Source: Nonomuraea harbinensis (GTDB taxonomy: Bacteria > Actinomycetota > Actinomycetes > Streptosporangiales > Streptosporangiaceae). From it: 64,000 nucleotides of DNA. Shown one piece after another: positions 52,489 to 59,810 of the stretch. The notes below the pieces were generated by a model, which saw only the letters and a list, made by a program, of their open reading frames with translations, did no database searches and was not told the origin of the DNA. The first letter of the stretch is position 1. Each line of letters opens with the position of its first letter. Position numbers and translations under genes: made by a program. The DNA is taken from positions 62,001 through 126,000 of the forward strand of contig NZ_JAHKRN010000023.1 of assembly GCF_019396385.1 (NCBI RefSeq), read 5' to 3'.

Positions 52489-52533
52489 CTTACATGCAGG
52501 AGCATTAAGGTCTTTTAGTGCAGTGCATGTAAG
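52489..52533. promoter_or_regulatory. Inverted repeat CTTACATGCA / TGCATGTAAG before the L,D-transpeptidase
   Basis: Perfect 10-base arms at 52489-52498 and 52524-52533, 25 bp apart, in the AT-richer promoter region 16 bp before the TTG start. It may be a regulator site or an RNA hairpin in the leader. Confidence 0.5.
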
Positions 52534-52548
52534 TGGGGAGAGGTTCAC

Positions 52549-53736
52549 TTGACCATCACAACACCCTGGAGGAAGACCGCCACAGGGGTCGCCCTGCTCG
52601 CCGCCGCGACCCTGACCGCCTCCTGCTCCGCCGCCGGCGGCACCACCCCGGCAGCCTCCGAGGCCACCACCTCCGCCACCCCCGAACCCCCCACCATCAC
52701 CATCACCCCCGCCCAGGGCAGCACCAAGGTCAACCCCGGCAAACGCATCGTCGTCACCGCCGAAGGCGGCACCCTCGACGACGTCACCGTCCAAACCGGC
52801 GGCCAGCAGCTCGAAGGCACCTTCAACACCGACCGCACCAAATGGGTCTCCAAAACCGCGCTCAAGCCGGCCACCGACTACAACGTCGCCGCCACCGCCG
52901 GCGCGGCCACCGCCGCCAGCGCCTTCACCACCCGCAAACCCGACCGCGTCCTGCAGATCACCGACGTCACCCCCAACATCAAGGGCGAAACCGTCGGCAT
53001 CGGCATGCCGATCATGGTCAGGTTCAACCAGCCCGTCGCCAACAAGGCCGCCGTCGAACGCGCCCTGACGGTCGAAGCCGAAAAACCCGTCGACGGCGCC
53101 TGGCGATGGATCGACGACTCCTACGCCATCTACCGCCCCGCCAAATACTGGGCCCCCAACCAGACCGTCACCTTCAACGCCGCCCTCGACGGCGTCAAGG
53201 CCGGCAAAGACCTGTGGGGCATGAAGAACTACGACTACGCCATCGACATCGGCGACAAGGTCATCAGCAAGGTCGACGCCGCCAAGCACATGATGTACGT
53301 CTACCGCAACGGCAAACGCGTCCAGACCATGGCCATCAGCGCCGGCAAGGCCACCACCCGCGAATACACCACCACCAGCGGCGTCCACCTCACCATGGAA
53401 CGCGTCAACCCCGTCCGCATGATCTCCCCAGGACGCGAGAAGGGCGACCCCGGCTACTACGACGTCATGGTCGACCACGCCGTCCGCATCTCCAACAGCG
53501 GCGAATACGTCCACGCCAAGAACAACGTCTGGGCCCAGGGCCGCCAGAACGTCAGCCACGGCTGCATCAACGCCCGCCCCGACCAGGCCAAGTGGTACTA
53601 CGACAACTTCCAGCGCGGCGACATCGTCGAGATCAAGGGCACCGACCGCGAACTCGAATGGAACAACGGCTGGGGCTTCTGGCAGATGTCCTTCAAACAG
53701 TGGAAGCAAGGCAGCGCACTCAAGAACCAGACCTGA
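52549..53736 (+). CDS. L,D-transpeptidase lipoprotein (YkuD domain)
   Basis: A 395-residue lipoprotein of the LdtMt2 type. A signal peptide ends in LTASC. Two Ig-like domains (about 40-240) precede the YkuD catalytic domain, whose motif SHGCINARP holds the catalytic Cys with the usual His. The C-terminal GWGFWQMSFKQW is typical. TTG 52549 follows GAGAGG. L,D-transpeptidases form 3-3 peptide crosslinks in peptidoglycan and give tolerance to beta-lactams. It is followed by a strong terminator. Confidence 0.93.
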   Translation: MTITTPWRKTATGVALLAAATLTASCSAAGGTTPAASEATTSATPEPPTITITPAQGSTKVNPGKRIVVTAEGGTLDDVTVQTGGQQLEGTFNTDRTKWVSKTALKPATDYNVAATAGAATAASAFTTRKPDRVLQITDVTPNIKGETVGIGMPIMVRFNQPVANKAAVERALTVEAEKPVDGAWRWIDDSYAIYRPAKYWAPNQTVTFNAALDGVKAGKDLWGMKNYDYAIDIGDKVISKVDAAKHMMYVYRNGKRVQTMAISAGKATTREYTTTSGVHLTMERVNPVRMISPGREKGDPGYYDVMVDHAVRISNSGEYVHAKNNVWAQGRQNVSHGCINARPDQAKWYYDNFQRGDIVEIKGTDRELEWNNGWGFWQMSFKQWKQGSALKNQT

Positions 53737-53751
53737 GCCCCTGACCTGACA

Positions 53752-53778
53752 CCCCCGCACGCCCGCCGCGCGCGGGGG
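53752..53778. terminator. Terminator between convergent L,D-transpeptidase and radical SAM genes
   Basis: CCCCCGC (53752-53758) pairs with GCGGGGG (53772-53778), with an inner CGC/GCG pair extending the stem. It lies between the two stops. Confidence 0.7.
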
Positions 53779-53783
53779 AGCGG

Positions 53784-54737
53784 TCACACCAGCGCCAACT
53801 GCCCGAACCACGGCTCACGCGGCTCCGGCTCACCCGGCCCGCACCGCATCCCGTACACCCGGCACAACTGCGCGATCTGCCCCAGAATCCGCTCCTCATA
53901 AGCGGGGGAGGGCAACCCGTCACGCCCGTACAACTCCTCATAACGCGCCACCAGCCCAGGATGCGCCTCACCCAGCCACGCCCCGAACCACGACCGCGTC
54001 CCCGCCGGCAGCCGCAACACCACCGGCTCCACCGACCGCACCCCCGCCTGCCCGATCCGCCGCACCGTCGCCGCCAGCTGATCAGAATCATCACTCAGCA
54101 ACGGCAGCACCGGCCCCATCAGCACCCGGCAATCCACCCCCGCCTCCACCAGCGACGCCACCAGCTCCAACCGCGCCTGCGCCCCCACCGCACCCGGCTC
54201 CACCGCCCGCCGGATCCGCTCGTCGACGAACGCGATCGACACCGCCACCCGCACCCCGCACTCCGCCAGCAACGCCGCATCCCGCAACACCAGCGGACTG
54301 CGCGTATACACCGTCGCCGGCACCCCCGCCTCCGCCAGCGCCGTCACCACCCCCGGCATCAACCGGTACGTCTCCTCCGCCGGCTGATAACAGTCACCAC
54401 TCACCCCCACCGCCAGCGGCTCACCACCCCACCGCGCCAGCTCCGCCCGCAACCGCGCCACCACATTCGGCTTCACCACGACCCGCGAGTCGAAATCACG
54501 CCCCGCGTCCAGCCCCAGCCGCCGATGCCCCCCACGCGCACCACAACCCAGGCACGCGTGCACACACCCCCGATACGGCGACACCGCCCACCGCTGCGCG
54601 ATCCCCGCCGTCCGCGCCACCCGCTCGATCACCACACGCGCCTGCAGCTCGTAGAAACCGTCACGCACCACGGCACGCCGCTCGATCAGCGGCCGCTCAT
54701 CGGCCGCCTCCACCAGAGGCTGCGCGTCCCAACCCAC
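53784..54737 (-). CDS. Radical SAM protein (Rv2578c/SplB-like)
   Basis: A 317-residue radical SAM enzyme with the cluster motif YRGCVHACLGC (Cys-x3-Cys-x2-Cys), slightly unusual in having GCGAR instead of YCFAR after the last pair. Further blocks GDCYQPAEETYRLMPGVV, VLPLLSDDSDQLAATVRRIG and FGAWLGEAHPGLV fit the Rv2578c family, which resembles spore photoproduct lyase. GTG 54737 gives VGWDAQPL, matching the usual start; a GTG at 54764 is also open. The true reaction is unknown. Confidence 0.88.
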   Translation of the reverse strand: MGWDAQPLVEAADERPLIERRAVVRDGFYELQARVVIERVARTAGIAQRWAVSPYRGCVHACLGCGARGGHRRLGLDAGRDFDSRVVVKPNVVARLRAELARWGGEPLAVGVSGDCYQPAEETYRLMPGVVTALAEAGVPATVYTRSPLVLRDAALLAECGVRVAVSIAFVDERIRRAVEPGAVGAQARLELVASLVEAGVDCRVLMGPVLPLLSDDSDQLAATVRRIGQAGVRSVEPVVLRLPAGTRSWFGAWLGEAHPGLVARYEELYGRDGLPSPAYEERILGQIAQLCRVYGMRCGPGEPEPREPWFGQLALV

Positions 54738-54849
54738 CGACCAAGTGGAACACGCATTCGACACCCTTTTCAACCCGGCCCACCACCCCACCCGGACGCA
54801 CACCCCCCATACGCTGGGACACCCGCACCGCCTCCCGGGGAGAAACACC

Positions 54850-55173
54850 ATGGCCTGGCTCCTGCTCGCCCTCGCCATCATCTGCGAGGTCACCGCCACC
54901 ACCGCACTCAAACTCAGCAACGGCTTCACCAACCCCGGCTGGACCGTCACCACCGCCCTCGGCTACATCGCCTCCTTCGCCCTCCTCGCCCAAGCACTCA
55001 AACTCCACCTCGAGATGGGCACCGCCTACGCCGTCTGGGCCGGAGCCGGCACCGCCGCCATCGCCCTCATCGGCGCCGCCTTCATGGGCGAAACCCTCAC
55101 CCCGCACAAAATCGGCGGCATCCTCCTCATCATCACCGGCGTCGTCATCCTCAACCTCGCCGGCACCCACTGA
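54850..55173 (+). CDS. SMR-family multidrug transporter (Qac/EmrE-like)
   Basis: A 107-residue four-helix SMR protein: MAWLLLALAIICEVTATTAL with Glu13, and MGTAYAVWAGAGTAAIALIG as the signature loop. It resembles QacE/EmrE, pumps for quaternary ammonium compounds, more than the Gdx-like copy 5 kb upstream. ATG 54850 follows GGGGAGAAACACC. The gene opens a rightward series with GNAT and DUF952 genes. Confidence 0.9.
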   Translation: MAWLLLALAIICEVTATTALKLSNGFTNPGWTVTTALGYIASFALLAQALKLHLEMGTAYAVWAGAGTAAIALIGAAFMGETLTPHKIGGILLIITGVVILNLAGTH

Positions 55174-55193
55174 AACCCCCCTAAACTGCCTTC

Positions 55194-55742
55194 GTGCTCA
55201 AACCCCAATACCCCATCACCACCCCCCGCCTCACCCTCCGCCCCTTCACCCCCGACGACCTCGACGCCCTCCACTCCTACGAATCCCGCCCCGACGTCAC
55301 CCGCTACCTCTACTGGCACCCCCGCGACCGCGACGCCACCCGCACCTTCCTCGACAAAAAAACCACCCGCACCGCACTCCTCGACGAAGGCGACGCCATC
55401 GACCTCGCCATCACCCACAACGGCACCCTGATCGGCAACTGCCTGCTCATCTGGACCAGCAAAGCCCACCGCCAAGGCGAAATCGGCTACGTCCTGCACC
55501 CCGACCACCACGGCCACGGCTACGCCACCGAAGCCGCCCGCGAAATGCTCCGCCTCGGCTTCGACGGCCTCCACCTCCACCGCATCACCGGCCGCCTCGA
55601 CGCCCGCAACACCGCCAGCGCCCGCGTCCTCGAAAAACTCGGCATGCGCCGCGAAGCCCACCTCATCGACAACGAACACGTCAAAGGCGAATGGTCCTCA
55701 GAACTCATCTACGCCATGCTCGACCACGAATGGACCCCATGA
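55194..55742 (+). CDS. RimJ/RimL-type GNAT N-acetyltransferase
   Basis: A 182-residue acetyltransferase: TTPRLTLRPFTPDDLDALH at the start, GEIGYVLHPDHHGHGYATEAAR with the acetyl-CoA loop, and ITGRLDARNTASARVLEKLG near the end. GTG 55194 lies 20 bp after the SMR gene. Targets of such enzymes include ribosomal proteins, aminoglycosides and other amines. The stop overlaps the start of the DUF952 gene as ATGA. Confidence 0.9.
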   Translation: MLKPQYPITTPRLTLRPFTPDDLDALHSYESRPDVTRYLYWHPRDRDATRTFLDKKTTRTALLDEGDAIDLAITHNGTLIGNCLLIWTSKAHRQGEIGYVLHPDHHGHGYATEAAREMLRLGFDGLHLHRITGRLDARNTASARVLEKLGMRREAHLIDNEHVKGEWSSELIYAMLDHEWTP

Positions 55743-56032
55743 TCCACCACCTCGCCCTCGCCACCGACTGGACCCACGCCCAGAACACAGGGGAGTACCG
55801 CATCTCCACCCTCGGCCGCACCCTCGACCAAGAAGGCTTCATCCACTGCAGCCGCGACCACGACCAACTCCGCACCGTCCACGCCACCTACTACAGCCAC
55901 GTGACCGAACCCCTGCTCATCCTCGACATCGACCCCACCGGACTCGACATCCGCCACGAGAACGGCTACCCCCACCTGTACGGACCGCTCCCCACCACCG
56001 CCGTCACCCGCACCCGCCCCTACCACCCCTGA
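55739..56032 (+). CDS. DUF952 family protein
   Basis: A 97-residue protein of the DUF952 family: EGFIHCSRDHDQLRTVHATYY and LLILDIDPTGLD followed by the ENGYPHLYGPL block. ATG 55739 overlaps the acetyltransferase stop, so the two are coupled. DUF952 proteins are sometimes linked with glutathione-transferase-like or toxin-modifying functions; no reaction is known here. Confidence 0.88.
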   Translation: MIHHLALATDWTHAQNTGEYRISTLGRTLDQEGFIHCSRDHDQLRTVHATYYSHVTEPLLILDIDPTGLDIRHENGYPHLYGPLPTTAVTRTRPYHP

Positions 56033-56153
56033 CCCCGCACACACGAAAACGGCGAGCCCACCATCCTCAGCGGCACACCCGCCTCAGACCATGGACCCGC
56101 CGTACACAACACCCCGCCACCGGCACACCCCCGCACACCGGCAACCGGAACAA

Positions 56154-56468
56154 TCAGCGCGGAACCCGCACCCCCGGCCCCACCACAGCCGCCTGCGGCC
56201 GCCGCACCGGAAGCTCCCCACCAGGCCCCGCGACCGGCTGAGACACCCCCTGCCCCATCGACGGCACCATGGACTGAGGCATCGCCTGAGGCGCCTGCGG
56301 CGCGCGCTGCCGCACCTGCTCCACATGCGCGGCACGCCGATCGGCACACCCACCCGGGCAGTAACCGTTCGTCAGGATCAACCGCCCACGCAGCGGCGTA
56401 TACGCCTCGCGCCCGTCAGCGGGAAGAACCCCCTGACACACCGGACATAACACGGACTCGTTCCCCAC
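56154..56468 (-). CDS. Small protein with a zinc-ribbon-like start
   Basis: A 104-residue protein: MGNESVLCPVCQGVLPADGR then GYCPGGCADRRAAHVEQV. The CPVC and CPGGC pairs could bind zinc. The C-terminal half is Pro/Gln/Met-rich and low in complexity. GTG 56468 follows GAGAGGAG. It reads opposite to its neighbours and shows no clear relative. Function unknown. Confidence 0.6.
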   Translation of the reverse strand: MGNESVLCPVCQGVLPADGREAYTPLRGRLILTNGYCPGGCADRRAAHVEQVRQRAPQAPQAMPQSMVPSMGQGVSQPVAGPGGELPVRRPQAAVVGPGVRVPR

Positions 56469-56861
56469 GTGCTGCTCCTCTCGCGGCGCGATAGCAGAAG
56501 ACCACCCTAAAGGCCACCCCTGCCCGAGGGCGAGGAATCAACGACAAGTCATGTCACCTGTCAACCACACACCGCATCCAGCCCGCACCCGCCGCCCACC
56601 GGGGGAGAGGCCCCAACCCGAGCCCGCCACACCCCGCCACCAGCGGCAACACCGGCACCACAAGATCACATCACACATCGATAACGCCCGAAAGCCACAA
56701 CGACGTCACTCACCGTCACGTAACGCATGTCACAACATATAAATCCCGCACCACCGAAACCACCCAATCTGACTAACCACCAACAGGGCACCACTCAGCC
56801 CTACTTGACATAATGTCCATTATCAAGCAACCACAAGAGCGCCCGAGATACCGTCCCAGCC
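56469..56861. other. Gene-free region of lower GC
   Basis: About 390 bp without a credible gene. It is C- and A-rich on the + strand. Near the right end TTGACA (56805-56810) begins an imperfect inverted repeat (CTTGACATAATG with CATTATCAAG, 56804-56829) that probably belongs to the promoter of the next gene. Confidence 0.5.
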
Positions 56862-57117
56862 ATGCCCACCACCGAGTTACTGATCATCGCCACAACCCTC
56901 GCCGCCAGCGCCGCCATCCTCATCAGAAACAGAAACACCCGCGACCGCATCACACCAGCGCCACCCCGCCCTCACCGGTACACCCGCCCAGCCCGACCTC
57001 GCCACCCGGGCCCGCCACCTCAAAGAAGCCGGCCACACCGAACAGGCCGTCCACCTCGTACGCGCAGAAACCGGCATGAACGAGGAAGACGCCGCGACCT
57101 TCGTCGGCACGCCCTGA
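56862..57117 (+). pseudogene. Small membrane protein, paralogue of the next gene, with a frameshift
   Basis: From ATG 56862 the frame begins MPTTELLIIATTLAASAAIL, a membrane helix. After IRNRNTRDRITPAP the frame must shift by one base to reach the natural end DLATRARHLKEAGHTEQAVH and LVRAETGMNEEDAATFVGTP, which stops at 57117. That end matches the following gene (QARELKAMGQIQEAVFLVRG), so the two are tandem paralogues. One extra base lies in the C-rich 56960-56975 stretch. It may be a mutation or a read error. Confidence 0.6.
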
Positions 57118-57153
57118 CTCCCGCGAGGCGATCTCTTTACGTACGATCGACTC

Positions 57154-57399
57154 ATGGCCGTATCCACCGGGGGTCTGATCGCGCTGACCTTCGTCGTCAC
57201 CGTCGCGATCATCTACCTGATCATCCTGGCCGTCCGCCTGACCAAGGCGCCCCGCAACCGTCCCTCCCCCCGGCAGGACATCATCGACCAGGCCCGCGAG
57301 CTGAAGGCGATGGGTCAGATCCAGGAGGCGGTCTTCCTCGTACGCGGTGAGACCGGCATGAGTCACCGGGCCGCCACTCGCCTCGTCAACCGCCTCTAA
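57154..57399 (+). CDS. Small single-helix membrane protein
   Basis: An 81-residue protein: one N-terminal membrane helix (LIALTFVVTVAIIYLIILAV) and a cytoplasmic C-terminus with QARELKAMGQIQEAVFLVRG ETGMSHRAATRLVNRL. The tail resembles the short repeat in ribosomal-associated or SHOCT-like proteins and is shared with the damaged gene upstream. ATG 57154 follows TCGACTC without a strong ribosome site. Function unknown; it is likely the intact copy. Confidence 0.7.
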   Translation: MAVSTGGLIALTFVVTVAIIYLIILAVRLTKAPRNRPSPRQDIIDQARELKAMGQIQEAVFLVRGETGMSHRAATRLVNRL

Positions 57400-57413
57400 C
57401 CCGGACAAACCAC

Positions 57414-57451
57414 CCGATACCAAACAGAAGCTGAATTCTGTTTGGTATCGG
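57414..57451. terminator. Long perfect hairpin CCGATACCAAACAGAA / TTCTGTTTGGTATCGG
   Basis: Sixteen-base perfect arms (57414-57429 and 57436-57451) with a 6-base loop between convergent genes. It can stop transcription both ways. It also marks the right edge of the skew-inverted block. Confidence 0.85.
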
Positions 57452-57484
57452 ATCGGAACCGGTCAACACGGAAAACCGTCGCGG

Positions 57485-57931
57485 CTACGCGCGCTCCACC
57501 CTGCGCAGCCCATGCCCGGGCGTCCACCACTCGACGACGAGCACCGTCGCCTGGTCGTCGAGATGCATGTGCACGACCTCGGCGATGTCGGCACGGAAAC
57601 GATCACCGTCCGCTCCTCCCCCGCCGGCGAGCGCCCGCCCGGCGATCTTCGCCTCGCCGGGCCACTGTGCCTCGGAGCCCTCGACGGGGTCGACGGTGGC
57701 GCTGTGCAGGGCGAAGCGCGGGTCGCGGCGCAGGTCGGCGCCCTTGCGGGCGTTGGGCATGGAGCCGAAGACGAGTTCGCCGTCCTCGAAGGCGGCCTCG
57801 ATGCCGGAGATGCGGGGTGATCCGTCGGTGCGCAGGGTGGCGATGGTCTTGTGTCTGTGGGCGTCGAACAGCGCTCGTACGCGCCGGGCGAATGCGGGCT
57901 CTGCTTGTTCGACCTCGTGCCACGCCGTCAT
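57485..57931 (-). CDS. PPOX-class F420/FMN-binding protein
   Basis: A 148-residue split-barrel protein: KTIATLRTDGSPRISGIEAA and LRRDPRFALHSATVDP, then VVEWWTPGHGLRRVERA. It is typical of the pyridoxamine-phosphate-oxidase-like family. ATG 57931 is used; another in-frame start lies just upstream. It is not closely similar to the PPOX protein at 42 kb. Cofactor and substrate are unknown. Confidence 0.85.
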   Translation of the reverse strand: MTAWHEVEQAEPAFARRVRALFDAHRHKTIATLRTDGSPRISGIEAAFEDGELVFGSMPNARKGADLRRDPRFALHSATVDPVEGSEAQWPGEAKIAGRALAGGGGADGDRFRADIAEVVHMHLDDQATVLVVEWWTPGHGLRRVERA

Positions 57932-58108
57932 GGGCCCATGGTGGCACGGTCGTGTGGGGGTTGCTCCACTCCCCCGGATGTGGCGGGTTTTGCTGGGATC
58001 TGTCATCGACGTTTGCGTGGACGTGTCAGCATGCTTGCCTGTACGGGCCGGGCGGGGCTGTGCGCGTCCCTTCCGGCGGCACGTCCCACCGATGAGGATG
58101 ATCTTCCT

Positions 58109-59794
58109 GTGCGTATCCTGCTTGTCTGTTCCTCCTTCGACGGTCTGGTGCAGCGTGTCTGGCTGGCGTTGCGCCGGGCCGGGCACGAGGTCAGCGTGGA
58201 GCTGGCGCTGTCGGAGCGGTTGGTGATGGAGGCGGTCCGGCTGGCGAAGCCGGATCTGGTGATCTGCCCGTCGGCGGCGGGGCGGGCGCCGGCGCCGTTG
58301 TGGGAGGGGGCGCGGACGGTGGTGATCCGTCCGGGGCCGCCGGGTGATCGGGGTCCTTTCCCGCTGGAGCGGGCGATCGCGGGCGGGGTGGGTGAGTGGG
58401 GTGTGACGGCGTTGCAGGCCGGGCGGGAGATGGAGGGGGCGCCGGTGTGGGGGCATCGGATGTTCGCGATGCCTGCTGAGCCGCCGCGCAGGTCGGCGTT
58501 GTATCGGGGGCCGGTGGCGGAGGCGGCGGCGGAGCTGGTGCTGGAGGTGGCGGACAGGGCTGCGGATCCGGGGTTCGTGCCGGAGCCGCCGGTGCCGGGC
58601 GGGCCGGTGGCGCGGGTGCGGGAGCCGGGTGGGGTGCTGTCGTGGGAGGCGCCGACGGAGGAGGTGGTGCGGCGGGTGCGGGCGGCTGATGGGGAGCCGG
58701 GGGTGGTGGCGGAGTTGTGCGGGCTGGCGGTGCGGGTGTTCGACGTGTACCGGGGGCCGGTGTTGGGGGGTGTGCCGGGTGTGGTGGCGGGGCGGCGGGA
58801 GGGTGCGGTGCTGGTGCACACCGGTGACGGGACGGTGTGGGTGGGCCAGTTGCGGGCCGAGGAGCGGGGTGCGGTGACGTTGCCGGCGGCGTCGGTGCTG
58901 GGTGGGCGGTTGGACGGGGTGCGGGAGCGGGCGGGCTTCAGCGAGATCACCTATGACCGGGGTGATGGTGTGGGTGTGGTGGGGTTCGATTTCTATGAGG
59001 GGGCGATGTCGGCGGGTCAGTGCCGGCGGCTGGTGGCGGCGTTGCGGTATGCGGCGGCGCAGGATACGCGGGTGCTGGTGGTGCGGGGTGGTGAGGTGTT
59101 CTCCCGGGGTGTGCATCTGAAGGTGATCGAGGCGGCGCGGTATCCGGAGCTGGAGGCGTGGATGAACGTGAACGCGTTCGGTCTGCTGTGCCGGGAGCTG
59201 GTGGCGTGTACGGGGCAGCTGGTGGTGACGTCGGTGGGTGGTGACGCGTGGGCGGGCGGGGTGATGCTGGCGCTGGGCGGTGATCGGGTGATGGTGCGTT
59301 CGGGGGTGGTGCTGAATCCGCATTTCCGGACGTTGGGGTTGTCGGGGGGCGGGTTGTGGGCGTACGTGCTGCCGCGCCGGGTGGGGGCGCGGCAGGCGCG
59401 GCGGCTGGCCTGGCAGGCGTTGCCGGTGGGCGCGCAGGAGGCGGTGGAGCTGGGGCTGGCGGATCGGGTGGTGCCGGGGTCGCGGCCGGAGTTCGAGGGG
59501 GCGGTGCTGGAGTACGCTGACAGGCTCGCGTCCAGCCCGCGTTATGAGCGGTTGCTGGCGGCCAAGCGGGAGGCGCGGGAGGCCGATGAGCGGCGTAAGC
59601 CGTTGGAGGCTTATCGTGCGGAGGAGCTGGCGGAGCTGAGTCGTGATGTGTTCGGTGACCGGCGCGGGTTCGGGGAGGCCCGGAGGGCGTTCGTGCACGG
59701 GCGGCGGCCCGCGTGCACGCCGGCGCGTCTGGCCCTGCATAGGCGGGGGTCCGGCGCGTCGCCGGCACCTGACGCGGAGGCATCTCATATGTGA
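58109..59794 (+). CDS. HypX-like protein (formyltransferase-like plus crotonase domain) with altered key residues
   Basis: A 561-residue protein with the HypX/HoxX layout: MRILLVCSSFDGLVQRVWLA, GDRGPFPLERAI and WGVTALQAGREM in the formyltransferase-like half; VGFDFYEGAMSAGQCRRLVA and AGGVMLALGGDRVMVRSGVV in the crotonase half. HypX makes the CO ligand of [NiFe] hydrogenase in air. No hydrogenase gene is here. The usual HPG before GDRG is RPG (Arg74), and the crotonase motif that normally carries Glu-Tyr reads GGLW (415-416). GTG 58109 is the start. The native task may therefore differ. Codons end in G very often. Confidence 0.8.
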   Translation: MRILLVCSSFDGLVQRVWLALRRAGHEVSVELALSERLVMEAVRLAKPDLVICPSAAGRAPAPLWEGARTVVIRPGPPGDRGPFPLERAIAGGVGEWGVTALQAGREMEGAPVWGHRMFAMPAEPPRRSALYRGPVAEAAAELVLEVADRAADPGFVPEPPVPGGPVARVREPGGVLSWEAPTEEVVRRVRAADGEPGVVAELCGLAVRVFDVYRGPVLGGVPGVVAGRREGAVLVHTGDGTVWVGQLRAEERGAVTLPAASVLGGRLDGVRERAGFSEITYDRGDGVGVVGFDFYEGAMSAGQCRRLVAALRYAAAQDTRVLVVRGGEVFSRGVHLKVIEAARYPELEAWMNVNAFGLLCRELVACTGQLVVTSVGGDAWAGGVMLALGGDRVMVRSGVVLNPHFRTLGLSGGGLWAYVLPRRVGARQARRLAWQALPVGAQEAVELGLADRVVPGSRPEFEGAVLEYADRLASSPRYERLLAAKREAREADERRKPLEAYRAEELAELSRDVFGDRRGFGEARRAFVHGRRPACTPARLALHRRGSGASPAPDAEASHM

Positions 59795-59810
59795 GATAGG
59801 TTGAGGTGTT

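Noticed and set aside
56813..57079. Overlapping + strand frame with Pro/Ser/Thr-rich product
   Set aside because: It is out of frame with the recognisable membrane helix and C-terminal motif.
57485..59788. Minus-strand reading frame extending beyond the PPOX gene
   Set aside because: Beyond 57931 it is antisense to the HypX-like gene and made of His/Arg/Pro-rich sequence without motifs.
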